Assembly (NCBI GenBank): GCA_013365365.1
Contig: JABVXU010000141.1
Span: 59,424-123,423, forward strand
Direction: 5' to 3'
Length of the DNA stretch: 64,000 nucleotides
Origin: Cruorifilaria tuberocauda
Lineage: Eukaryota; Nematoda; Chromadorea; Rhabditida; Onchocercidae
Shown: positions 34,363 through 44,454 of the stretch, piece by piece
Layout: every line of letters starts with the position of its first letter
How positions within the stretch are numbered: position 1 is the first letter of the stretch
Program-made: the position numbers and the translations under genes
The notes under the pieces: generated by a model
Told to the model about the DNA's origin: nothing
The model's input: the letters and a program-made list of their open reading frames with translations, nothing else
Database searches by the model: none

Positions 34363-34953
34363 TATCGGAACTGACGACAATTATTTTTACACGAATAGTC
34401 TTATAAAAGTTGCACTGTTCAACAGTCGCCTTGAAATGATTTTCGCTGAACTATTTCTGTTTTCTCGGTTAATTTTTCATAAAAGTTATAGAATCTCAGA
34501 CGGGAAGTAATATTGTAATTGAACTTTTATTCAGTTTAAATGCATTTATGAAATTATGATTGAGTGATATTGTTATTCCCTTCTTTCAAGTTAGCTTATT
34601 AGATTATTGCAACATTAGGTTCCTATTTTTACCTCTTCGTATTATATTGTACTAATATTTTAAATTTCGTGAATTTGTTTGTAGTAGCGAAAATAAAAAA
34701 TTAATAATAAATCTATCTAATCAAAAGTATTGTTCCAATAAAGTATTTTGGAACTTTTAATGGTTTTTTGAATAATGTTAGGTGTACTGAGAACTTAGTA
34801 GTAATTTTATAGTTAGTATTATGCTTAAAAAGAATGAGGTTTAATACGTCGAGCATGGGAAAAAGCTGATTAAATCATTTGCGCTGAGTTCATCACTGAC
34901 AGCGTTTCTCACTCATTTTTTCGCTTCGTCAATTTTTTTTCTCTATAGCGAAA
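34363..34953. other. Convergent 3' region between the carrier and the coiled-coil gene
   Basis: Holds the 3' ends of two convergent genes. AATAAA-type signals occur on the plus strand at 34692-34697, with further AATAAA motifs shortly after. Nothing else was seen. Confidence 0.5.
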
Positions 34954-35494
34954 TCAGCCATGTTTACCGTCTTCTATATTGCTATCCGAATCATTTAGAT
35001 CATTGTCGCTATGTAATCGAATACTACTGCTGTCAAGTATGGACGAACTAACTGATGACGAACTGAGTTCCAACAATTCAGTCGTGCTAAATGATTGGTC
35101 GCTACTGTCTGTGTGTTCATTTTTTATGCCTTCACTTAGAGAATATCCGCTTAGATGATTTTCCTGAAAAATACGTTCCAGAAGTTATCCTAAAATCTGT
35201 TTGCAATTGCGGAGACAATTTAATGAAATCGTAATTGCCTATTATACAAAGCTTTTGACTCCAGGAGATTACGATGTTCTTTACTAAACGATTTCGATAA
35301 AGCTACCTATTTTTTAACATCCTGAAATTAAAGAGGAAAAATAATAACAGATTATGGGTCCCCACCATAAGCTTCAATTTTGCAATATGTACTTTTCGGC
35401 GTTTTTGCAGTTGAGCTATTTCTTCTTTGATAGCTACAATTTTCTCTCTCAACTCCATAATTTGTCCTCGAAGAGCATTCTCACCTGATGCCAT
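34954..35494 (-). CDS. Small unrecognised coiled-coil protein with acidic Ser-rich tail
   Basis: Not recognised. Two exons join in phase 0: 35494-35366 and 35163-34954, giving 112 residues. The first encodes MASGENALRGQIMELREKIV and EIAQLQKRRKVHIAK, a charged heptad-like helix that should form a coiled coil. The second, after a clean TTTTCAG acceptor, is rich in Ser, Asp, Glu and Asn (DSSDQSFSTTELLELSSSSV, DNDLNDSDSNIEDG) and ends at a TGA. The first donor (ATG then GTGGGG) is weak. A piece of the intron, 35306 to about 35222, is open as VALSKSFSKEHRNLLESKAL and could be an extra or alternative exon, but no donor in the right phase was found. No signal peptide or membrane segment is visible. 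Confidence 0.55.
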
Positions 35495-37340
35495 AATTAA
35501 TTGGATAGCTGATTCTTACTCGACTGTTTGCGCGATCCAAATCTATTACCTATAGATTTTTTAGCAAACTAAACAAATTTCAATTATCATATCTTATGGA
35601 TACTAAATATCAAAATTTAATGAAAACTAGAGGTTGCAAAATAGTGCAAACAATAAAGAACTAAATTGTTACAATCAGCTGAAGGGAATCCTGAGTCAAC
35701 CGTTAACTATGCCTATTTTTGCACCAAATGATTTTTTGGAACTGCAGTGTGTCATTTCATATTATTTTCCGATACTACTATTAATTGACTTTAATGCAAA
35801 TTTACAACCTTTCCATACCATTTCCAAGCGAAATCCTGAATATTACTGAACATGTTGATGTCATGTTCTTGTTATCTTCATACCTTTGCATGATATTCAA
35901 AGCTGCAATAAATAAATAATTATTTAATAAATAGCTCTGAATGAAGAAAGTTCTAGCCGTGATAAAACGACTGGATTTCAAAGTTAGAAGCAGTGTTCAA
36001 CGATACGAAATATCGAAAAACCCGAGAAAAGAAAAGTTGCGGGTAGATGAGGGAAGAAAGGAAAGTAAATGTAGAGAAAAGTCAAGAGAGATCGGAGAAA
36101 AATGGAAACAAAAATTAAATTCGGTGATTTTCTCTAATTACTGAAAGTCAGAAATAACGGACCGCAATGGTTATCACGTGGTGACTGGTTTTCTCGAATA
36201 TTACGAGATTGCATTATCCTGCTGATATTTTGATGGTTGGTTTGTTAGTCCTATCGATTATTGAACATATCCTATTTATGTAACGAGGAAAATTTTTTAA
36301 GGATAATTTTGTAAGGGAACTCTACTGAAATTTTTGCACACAACTGTAAAGTTTTTCCAGAGGCGTGGAACAGTAGGAAGTTTTTTGAAGTAACACTGAT
36401 TTCTTAAGACTTTACGATGTACTTGCATTTAGATACCCATACGTGTATTATGAAAAGGATGTCCGTTTAAGTTAGCAAATTAAAATTTTAGGGATTTATT
36501 TAACTAATGAATTAACTAACCGCCGCTAAAAGCATAAAGGATAATTTTGGTGAAATCAATTTTTACTTAGCAAATATGCTTTAATCTTTTATCTCGTTTT
36601 TATCATCACTCATCGTTTTTTTTCTTTGCTTTCTTTATTGTTATCCTTTACTTTGTCTTTATCATCTTACTTTTTTTACTTTCACTATTGTTATCCTTAT
36701 CATTTTAAGCTGGGAGAAATCTTTTGTTGATTGTATCTAGTTTTCTCTTTGTATCTTTTTCCGTACTGTTTTCATTTATTAATTTTGTTTCATTGCTCTC
36801 GAAAGTTTGCGGTACTATCTAAATACTTAAACATTATGTCGATAGGAAAGAAGTATAAACAAAAGACTTAATCTCTTGTCTATCATCTTAAAGCTTTGAA
36901 TATTTCGAAAAAGTCAAGTAAAATCAGTTGAATGACGTGATTATGATTATGATTATGAGATTGCAGTGTTATTATTGTATTCAAGTTCCTTGCTGACTGT
37001 GGAGAGTATGGATGCTTGATAGAGCATTTCTTTATCACAGAATAGAAAAGAAAGGAGATGTTTAGTAGTTGTGATTGGTGGTTCGTAGTGGATTTGTTTA
37101 CTTTGTCGATCACAAATTTAGCAAATTGTTTTGTTTAGTTATGCCTATTTTTTATATTTTCGTTTCCCTTTTTTCCTTTTCCTTTTCACTTTCTCTTTTC
37201 TCTTCTAATGTTTTTCGGTTGCAGAGAAAATAGTGTAGCCGTGGGATATAATTATTTTTGAAGAACGATAGCTCTGAGAATAGAGAAAGAAATTGTTGTT
37301 GAATTGAAACCGCGGAAAAAGACGAAACAGTGAGTTGGAT
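35495..37340. other. Intergenic region upstream of AMPK beta
   Basis: About 1.8 kb between the divergent coiled-coil gene and AMPK beta. It contains a basic 67-codon open frame at 35941-36144 without family resemblance, and about 3.5 copies of the hexamer GATTAT near 36937-36957. No promoter motif was recognised. Confidence 0.45.
37212..37224 (+). promoter_or_regulatory. Possible spliced-leader acceptor upstream of AMPK beta
   Basis: TTTTCGGTTGCAG ends at 37224 after a strongly T-rich stretch (37146-37224), about 116 bases before the AMPK beta start codon at 37341. This is the best acceptor in the region, but the leader would be long for a trans-spliced message. Confidence 0.4.
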
Positions 37341-39488
37341 ATGGGTAATAATCAGGGTGGACTTCATAAACGAGAGCGTGGCCTCGATGGACAGCAGCGT
37401 GCAAGACAGTGGGCGGCTGGTAGTATTCCAAGTGCATCAAGTCATATGATGAGTGGTGGTAGTACGACGGAAGATGGATGTCCTGTACAGGTTTGTATAC
37501 ATTTCTGTGGTTTTTCGTGGGACTGTCATATCGATAATGCATATATTTATCAGTTGGTTTGTCTAGTTGACTATATCGTGAAATTTCTCTGGTCTTTTTA
37601 TCAAGGAGATTACGTAGAAAATTAGCATCATCGATTGCTGCTCCATCTGTTGTAATTGGTAAGTTGTTGTTATTGTTTTTTTTTTTTGCTTAATTATGCT
37701 CCTATTGCTTATTTGAAGAGAAGGGAACTGTTCGATGTATTTGTTTTGCTAAATAAGATTAGGTAGTTCAGAAAAGCATTTTTTAATAGCAAGAAATGAA
37801 TGGAGTCTTTTCAGTTGAATTTTTGAAATTATTTAGGTAAAAATTGCAAAAAGTGACGGGTCTGTTTCAACGCCGAGCATCCAGTTTTCTGAAGCAAATG
37901 AATATCCGGTGGTCTTTAAATGGCAAGGAGGAAGTCAGGCAGGCGGAGTGTATATATCCGGTTCCTGGGATGGTTGGAAAAAAATGATACCACTATGCAA
38001 ATCTACTCAGGATTTCTCAACTATCATAAATTTGAGTCCCGGTGAGCACTGGAAAAAAGTCACTGTGATATGAATTTTACAATTTCTTATCAAATTTTCC
38101 GATGTTAATTGTCGTTTGGTTATGAAAAATACTTTAGCTAGTTGATATCACTTCATTTGCATAAATATATCTCTAGCTTATTTTGGTCCGGAGAAGGCAT
38201 AATAAAAAAGTTTCTAATCGAAAGATATTTTAAGTAAGCAATCATGGTATCAAAATCAACTTTTGCAGGGAGACATGAATATAAATTTTTTATCGATGGA
38301 AAATGGGTAGTTGACGAGAACGCTGCGAAAACTGACAACAAATTTGGTAGTCAAAACAATGTAATCGCAATTGATGAAGCCGATTTTGAAGTATTCTTTT
38401 TTTGGCTTTATAAAGAAAGTGGAAAATTTTCTAAAATTATTTATGTTGGATGGTGCAAACCGTTCTTTTCTTTTTATTGGTTGAAAAGCTAAACAATTTA
38501 ACTTTTCCGGTCTCTCAGACCAAGAAAAGATAGATTATACAAGTTTATTGTGAAGTAGATTTTGAGAAATTTTTTATCGTACTTATTTGCTACATCATAT
38601 CAGTTTTTCTTTAAGCCTGATTTTTATGTTTTTGAACTATATAATGATTATTGAAGATAAATGAATTTAATCTTTTATTCCGTATTAAGTTTTCAGTAGT
38701 TCTTATTCTTTGCATATTTTTAGGTTTTCGATGCACTTGAGCGTGATTTAGCATCGTCAAATGCTGGAGAAGCGATGAGAAAGGTGAATATGGCCGGTAC
38801 ACCACCTTCCTCACATGATACACCTAATGAACGCGAAATTGAGAAGTTGAAAAATTTTACTCAAGAAATACCGGATCGTAGAGAGTTTGAGAAAGCTCAG
38901 AATCCACCAGTTTTACCGCCTCATCTTCTGCAGGTAACAGTGTTGTAATTTTTTCAGTTTTCGAGTAATAAAGTAGTCTTTGCATATCCTATTCCTGTTG
39001 ATTTAGTAAATTTTCCTTGTCCTGCAGTTCTCTATTTTGAATGTTTCTGCTCAGCTGTCCTGCTAAAGATAGTAAAAACTGAAAGGTGTTTAATTTCATT
39101 GTGAGATTGGATAATTTTCAGGCTCTTAGATGATCACTGTTGGCCAAAAAAGTAGTACTGTAATATAGCTAGTAGTTTCGTTGTGGGTTATTTCCTGTTT
39201 TGATTTCGTTGTAAATCAAATAAGGACTGCAGTTCAATGGTCTATTCTGTATCAATTGATACTAATTTATGTCAGTATTTTGCTTGGTTTATTTGCTTTT
39301 ATTTTTTGCAGGTGATTCTCAATAAGGACACGCCTATGCAGTGTGACCCTAATGTATTGCCGGAACCAAACCACGTAATGCTAAATCATCTTTATGCGTT
39401 GTCAATTAAGGATGGTGTTATGGTACTTTCTGCAACGCATCGTTATAGAAAGAAATATGTTACAACACTACTTTATAAACCAATTTAA
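37341..39488 (+). CDS. aakb: AMP-activated protein kinase beta subunit
   Basis: Scaffold and glycogen-sensing subunit of the AMPK heterotrimer; holds the alpha and gamma subunits together and controls the cellular energy response. Exons: 37341-37490, 37837-38041, 38269-38390, 38724-38933, 39312-39488; all phases agree, giving 287 residues. It begins MGNNQ, a good N-myristoylation signal as in mammalian beta subunits (MGNTS). The carbohydrate-binding module CBM48 follows with VVFKWQGG, GVYISGSWDGWKKM and RHEYKFFIDGKWVVDE; the Ser equivalent to human Ser108 is kept (CKSTQDF). FEVFDALERDL leads into the C-terminal ASC domain with NPPVLPPHLLQVILNKD, LPEPNHVMLNHLYALSIKDG and HRYRKKYVTTLLYKPI, nearly identical to the human subunit up to the terminal Ile. 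The start is chosen at the MGN because the upstream in-frame codon is only a TTG. Confidence 0.98.
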
Positions 39489-40285
39489 CTTATAAATGTC
39501 TTACTCTTATTCCGATGGATCTAAAATTGTGGTCTGCTTTCATTTATTGCTGTATCATTGCTTCTTAATGTTAGCTTAGTTAAAATTTCTATATGATTTG
39601 GTCTGGAAAGAGTGAGTTTTGGCCTTTCAAAAAAAGTTAATGATGTCGGCTGTTTTTCACTTACTTCAACTAAGCTTTAGAGCAATCGTCTTTCCATTGT
39701 TTTCTGGAAATTAGGAATGCAAATACTGATTAAGATTATATCGGAACGAAATTGCTCTGCATCATGTATTTGTACCTACTACTTTATTTTCAGACCAAAT
39801 GTGGAATATTAAGTTGAAAGGAGTGGCCCAGACTGTAACTTGTATGAAAATGCTTGTTAGTTAAGAAGCGATGCTTTAAACAAATAGGAAGCGGTTTACT
39901 TTCTTATCGTTCAGTGGACTGTTATTTTGTGCCGTGGAATAGGAGAGTTATCCTTTGCATTTTCTGACTGTTCTTTTTTTGTTGCTATTTGCTATCTTAT
40001 TTTTATGATTGTCAGAAACATATTTGTATAATTTGTATTGATATTAGCGACATATATAATATATGATAAACCACTTATTTTTAGTGATATTCTTTTATGC
40101 ATTTAATAATTTGGATTTTGAATCAGAATAAGTATCCTCATTTTTTAATTACGTATGTTTTGAAGTTGACCGACTATGAACGGTTTATACTTTCACATGT
40201 TTCTAATATAACTTTATGAAATGGAAGAAGTGATCCATCTTTAATGATTCCGGAAATTGAATTTAGTAGCTTTTGATAAAACAGT
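39489..40285. other. Spacer between AMPK beta and the BTB gene
   Basis: About 0.8 kb between two same-strand genes. That is longer than usual nematode operon spacing (roughly 100-300 bases), so an operon is possible but not supported. A weak acceptor (GATAAAACAG ending at 40284) lies one base before the next gene's ATG. No other feature was seen. Confidence 0.45.
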
Positions 40286-42951
40286 ATGGAACAGACGTGG
40301 ACGTTAGAACGTACATGGAGTGGAGCCGATTTATCAAATGGTTGGTCTTCAGCAGTTTCAGGATATGGTTATTGCTGTACGATACAGGTTTGCATTAGGC
40401 TTTGTTTGAAGGCGCAGATGTATTTTGGAATTGATTCGGTTTCGAATTGTCTGTATGGATTGGCCGTTTCTTTTGCAGTTTGATTATATTGCCTTCAACA
40501 TTTTAGACGGTTATGTGTCTTCGAGTTTTTTCGTAAATGAAGTTTTTGGGAAAATTCAGTTGCAAGTGCGACAGTCGGTACAACCGTAATGCAATATTTT
40601 TATTCTGTTATCATTTTTGAACATAGAGAAATTTTAGTTTCTCATCAAATATGGCTTTTAAATTACATACTTTCCTATCACTTTCAAACATTTCACTCCT
40701 AATACTTTTTATTATTTTAGCATTAATTGGAATAGGACTTGGAAATTTGTAAAATATATTTATAGCAGCATTATTGCATATGATGCTTTCAAAAATCCTA
40801 GTCCATATTCTTGTGTTATTGTTTCTTTTAAATTTCGATGTGTCTTCAGTGTACGAAGAAGAAATCGCATGATGAATGGATGTTGAGTGCAAATCCGGAA
40901 GAACATTGTGCATATTCATTACTTGTCGATGTGGTGTTATCTGTTGGTGCTTTCCATTTTAAGGTCTTCTAACCAATTCTTTCAATATATATTTTGGAGT
41001 GTAATCTTTTTTGTTCAGTGTTTTTCTCTACGTTTCAATTTTTTTTTTGATATTTTACACGTGCATCAATAATCTAAAATAATGCTTTCTCATTTTATTA
41101 GTTATGACATTACTAATTTTTTCGAAGTATTTTATTCTGTTATCTTAGTTATGATATATTGTAAATGAATAGTATTTGCCTAACGTGTTGTGTTTTGTAG
41201 GTTTATAGAGATTTATGGGATGCATCGAGTATTGTATTGCAAGAGGAAACACGAAGTGGATCGAGAGTTGATGTAACGTTAAGGTTACGGATTATTGAAA
41301 CACTATCACCGCAGGATCTTAGTGGACAGACACCATACAGGGATTTTGAAATAATTGTGAGCTCTTCAACTGCAATAAATAGCAACGAAATGATTGAGTA
41401 TTGTAGCTTTTTTTCTCCATCATTTGTGTTTTTATCTTGATAGGGTTAGTTATTCTAACATTATATTCAATCGAATCGCTGTTGTTAGTCTCTTATAATT
41501 GCTTTCGAATTCTACTAATTTGAATTTCAATTACTGGAAATTTCTTTGGTCATCAAAGTAATCACGCTTTGCGATAACTAATCAATCATAAATTGGATGG
41601 AAATTGATGTTTTTTTTACCTTTATTAAAATTATAAAAAGTAGTTTTAGTGTAAAGGACGATCATGGTTTGTTGATGTCACGTATTTGGCATCTATTGGA
41701 GGAAAGCTGTTCACTGAGTGGAATGAACAGCGATCGAAGGGCATAAAAAAGTGTTTGGTAGATGGTATTTCGACCTATGAATTGGATTGTCTCATTGATG
41801 CGACATCGAAATATCGACAAATAGTCGTGACAAGGTTTGTTAATATCACAACTTTTTGTTTTAATTGATAGAGTCAATCACAGTCAGCTGATTTTGTTGA
41901 TACGATTAATTAAGGTTTCCTGCATGGTCATCTAAGTATCCAACAAAATCTTACTCGTTATGCCAAATTTGTTAGTAAGTGTAACTGTTAAAATTGTAAT
42001 TAATATTATACGAGAACTCACTAGGTTAATTCAGGTTAAATGTCTAACAGAATGTTTATTGACTTTCTTCATTTATCTGAATTGCTGATCGATATAAAAT
42101 TTAGCTCATAATTTGCAATCGGTCTTCAATTTTAATGAAAAGTAGAAAGCAAAATCTTATCCAAAATTAATAATTTATTATTTAATCAAGAGGAATTAAT
42201 CCTTTATGTGAAATATTTGCAACATTAAAAATTATATAAAATAAAAACCGGTGATAATTGCACAAATTGCTTAGTTGATGATAGCGTGAACAGATAAGAG
42301 TTTTTTTTTCATTTGGCTGTCGATTTTTGCGGAAGTAGTTTTAATTTTAATTTATTTTCATGTTTTAAAGGATGAATTACGATGTTTTGGTCAGTGTTTC
42401 ATTTCGATATAACATTGGCTCGGTATTGCGAACGGTTGAATCATTTCTTATGGATGCAGAATGGATTCATCCAATTCGAAGGCTTGAATACGCTGTTTGT
42501 TACAAGTGAATTCATACTTTTCCTCGGGACCCTTTTTTTTGTTTTTTAGGATTCTGTTTTTAGGAGTTTACCATAAACTTCTTAAAGCTGCTAAAATGAC
42601 AACATATTTGCTATTTTTAGACTAGCCAGATTGGGAGATACTATCAGCAGAAAATTGGTATCATCTAACACAGCCGTTGAAAAGTTGCACGAGTATTTGG
42701 CTGAAAATGGTGAAACCTTGAGTCAGGTATTGATTTCGTTTGTTTAAGAAATCATTTGCTTGTACAATTATGTTTATATTAGATTGGTTAGAGCAGTTTA
42801 TGCTCTTGTTTCCTAGTAAAAGATTTTTCATCACTATCCATCAATTTAAAACACTGACATTTATTATTACTAAGCTTCAGTTATGTTATTTCAGATGCAT
42901 CCGGATGTGCTAGTCTCTTTGAATATCCATCCAGATCATGTACTTTCGTAA
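40286..42951 (+). CDS. BTB-domain protein with MATH-like N-terminal half
   Basis: Likely substrate adaptor for a Cullin-3 ubiquitin ligase, by analogy with the large nematode MATH-BTB family; the exact orthologue is not recognised. Exons: 40286-40387, 40850-40963, 41201-41356, 41650-41834, 42371-42505, 42621-42726, 42895-42951; all phases agree, giving 284 residues. The first 120 or so residues (TWTLERTWSGADLSNGW, YSLLVDVVLSVGAFHF, VDVTLRLRIIE) resemble a divergent MATH-type beta sandwich, but this is weak. From residue 120 the BTB fold is clear: DFEIICKGRSWFVDVTYLAS, then ELDCLIDATSKYRQIVV, NYDVLVSVSFRYNIGSVL, FLMDAEWIHPIRRLEYAVCY and KLARLGDTISRKLV, which follow the typical nematode BTB pattern (YLAS, L..I.P.Y..I, L...A.RY.I..V). 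The C-terminal tail is short. The start codon is the first ATG after a weak acceptor. Confidence 0.75.
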
Positions 42952-43259
42952 CAATTCGCTGTGCAAAATTAAAATTATGCGACGAATATCTGTTTCCCAA
43001 CTTTCTGATGATCCCATATTTTTGCTCATCGCAGCTTTCAATTTGTTTGGATTTTTTTCATCATCCTTTGGTTATTTTTGTTGTGGTTCAAATGATCTCG
43101 AACATTTTTATTACCTGAAATTACTTGTAATATCAATATACTTTTGAAAATTTCAAGTTTATTCTTTACTTACTTCGAAAAGGTGCCGTGAAACACTAAA
43201 ACTATTGTGAGTTTTAACGATACGAAGAAACAAATTAATATGGGAAACCTGTATAAGGT

Positions 43260-43650
43260 TACAATGGTCGAGAAGTAACTGACGTGCATGCACCCCTTAG
43301 ATCTCAGTAACTAGAACTCATCGAACTAACTTCGTTTGCCTCCGACGAGAAAGATCACCGCACCACGACAACTGTAAATTGTTAGAGATTCAGACCCTGC
43401 TCAAGTTGGTGTACACCGGAACAGGAACGCCTCACTCAAATCTCGCAAGCTGTTTTTGCATTCCTTAGGTGGAGATTACTCGATGAAGCCGAATCTAACC
43501 TCTGTTTCTGAAATGCGAGGTGAGATTTACGCGCACCATATTTTGTTGGGAGTAACCGATATGCAGGGAATAATGAGTGGTATAATGGAAAAATTCGCTC
43601 ACTCTCCGTTGTCTCTGCTGTAAACTGTAGTCTCTCTTCATTTTGCGGAA
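43260..43650. other. Relatively GC-rich island, unidentified
   Basis: Base composition shifts towards roughly equal AT and GC compared with strongly AT-rich flanks, with segments such as CACCGCACCACGACAACTG and GGTGTACACCGGAACAGGAA. No long open frame, tRNA, 5S rRNA or recognised transposon protein was found. It could be a decayed mobile-element fragment or a non-coding RNA gene. Confidence 0.35.
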
Positions 43651-44202
43651 CTTCATTAGGGATGGATTTTAATATTGCTGCTTACATAAGTGTCCTGACA
43701 ACTGATCCTTGAATTTAATCGTTAGGATTTTTTAACCGCTTCGCTCTGATCAATCTTTCAGCATTGCCTGAATTTAGTTAAATTAAATGAATGGAAACGA
43801 AAGACTTTTGCTAATTTAAGTTTTATTTGAAGATAAATTTTTTTACGAGTTATTTGAATCGCAGCTTATGAAGCATGTATTGATTCATGTTGCAAGTTGT
43901 TTGATTGTTTCCGCTGCTACATCACTTAATTTTGGCAATTTCTTTCTGTAAAGTTTCCAAGCTCCAAGATGTTGGGATTGGTATCAAGTAGAATAGTCTC
44001 GTCAAAACTATTTCTGCATTTTTTGCAACAACTTTTTCAGAGATAAATTCATAACATTTTCACACGGTGCGTTTCAGTGGAAGCGATTTTGTGTAAAGAC
44101 ATCATTTGAAGATGGATTTTTATTTGTGCATAAAAAATTGTGTCATTTCAGTAGCTTTTTCCTTTCTCCATATATCCCATTTCAAATTACACTTTCGGAC
44201 TG

Positions 44203-44454
44203 TCATATAATTTTTTTTACCTGTCGAATTATTTTCATTAAGCGTCTAAAAGTCTTTCCTACCTTTGTCGGCGATTTTCTACAACCATGACAAGATTTAA
44301 GTTGTTCCTTTCTAGACGAGAGTGTTCTTTCTTTCCTGTTATTGTCGACGATCTTCGTTGACCGTGACAGTCTTTCTTTATATTGGCAAGTAAGCAAACT
44401 GCTAGCTTTGATTGCTGATACTTTGGGTGTAGCTCAAACTTGGGTAATTAAACC
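44203..44454 (-). pseudogene. SL1-headed sequence: putative retrocopy of a trans-spliced mRNA
   Basis: The minus-strand sequence at 44454-44433 matches all 22 bases of the nematode SL1 leader (it begins GGTTTAATTA and ends CAAGTTTGAG). In a genuine SL RNA gene the leader is followed by a GT splice donor; here it continues CTACACCCAAAG, so it cannot donate a leader. The simplest reading is a cDNA copy of a trans-spliced mRNA inserted in the genome. Downstream on the same strand a frame stays open from just after the leader to a TGA at 44203-44205 (about 76 codons, Lys/Arg/Ser-rich, e.g. KIVDNNRKERTLSSRKEQL) but lacks an ATG, and no family was recognised. No clear poly(A) tail (only eight A's at about 44212-44219) or target-site duplication was identified. 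Confidence 0.6.

Noticed and set aside
37152..37542. Minus-strand open frames opposite AMPK beta exon 1
   Set aside because: They are shadows of the myristoylated AMPK beta N-terminus and the T-rich upstream tract.
38153..38341. Minus-strand frame opposite the AMPK beta carbohydrate-binding module
   Set aside because: It is antisense to the conserved HEYKFFIDGKW exon.
39489..40285. AMPK beta and the BTB gene as an SL2-type operon
   Set aside because: The 0.8 kb spacing is too long and no U-rich spacer element or strong downstream acceptor was seen.
44360..44454. Functional SL1 RNA gene
   Set aside because: The leader is exact, but it is followed by CTACACCC rather than a GT donor, and the following bases do not resemble the rest of an SL RNA.
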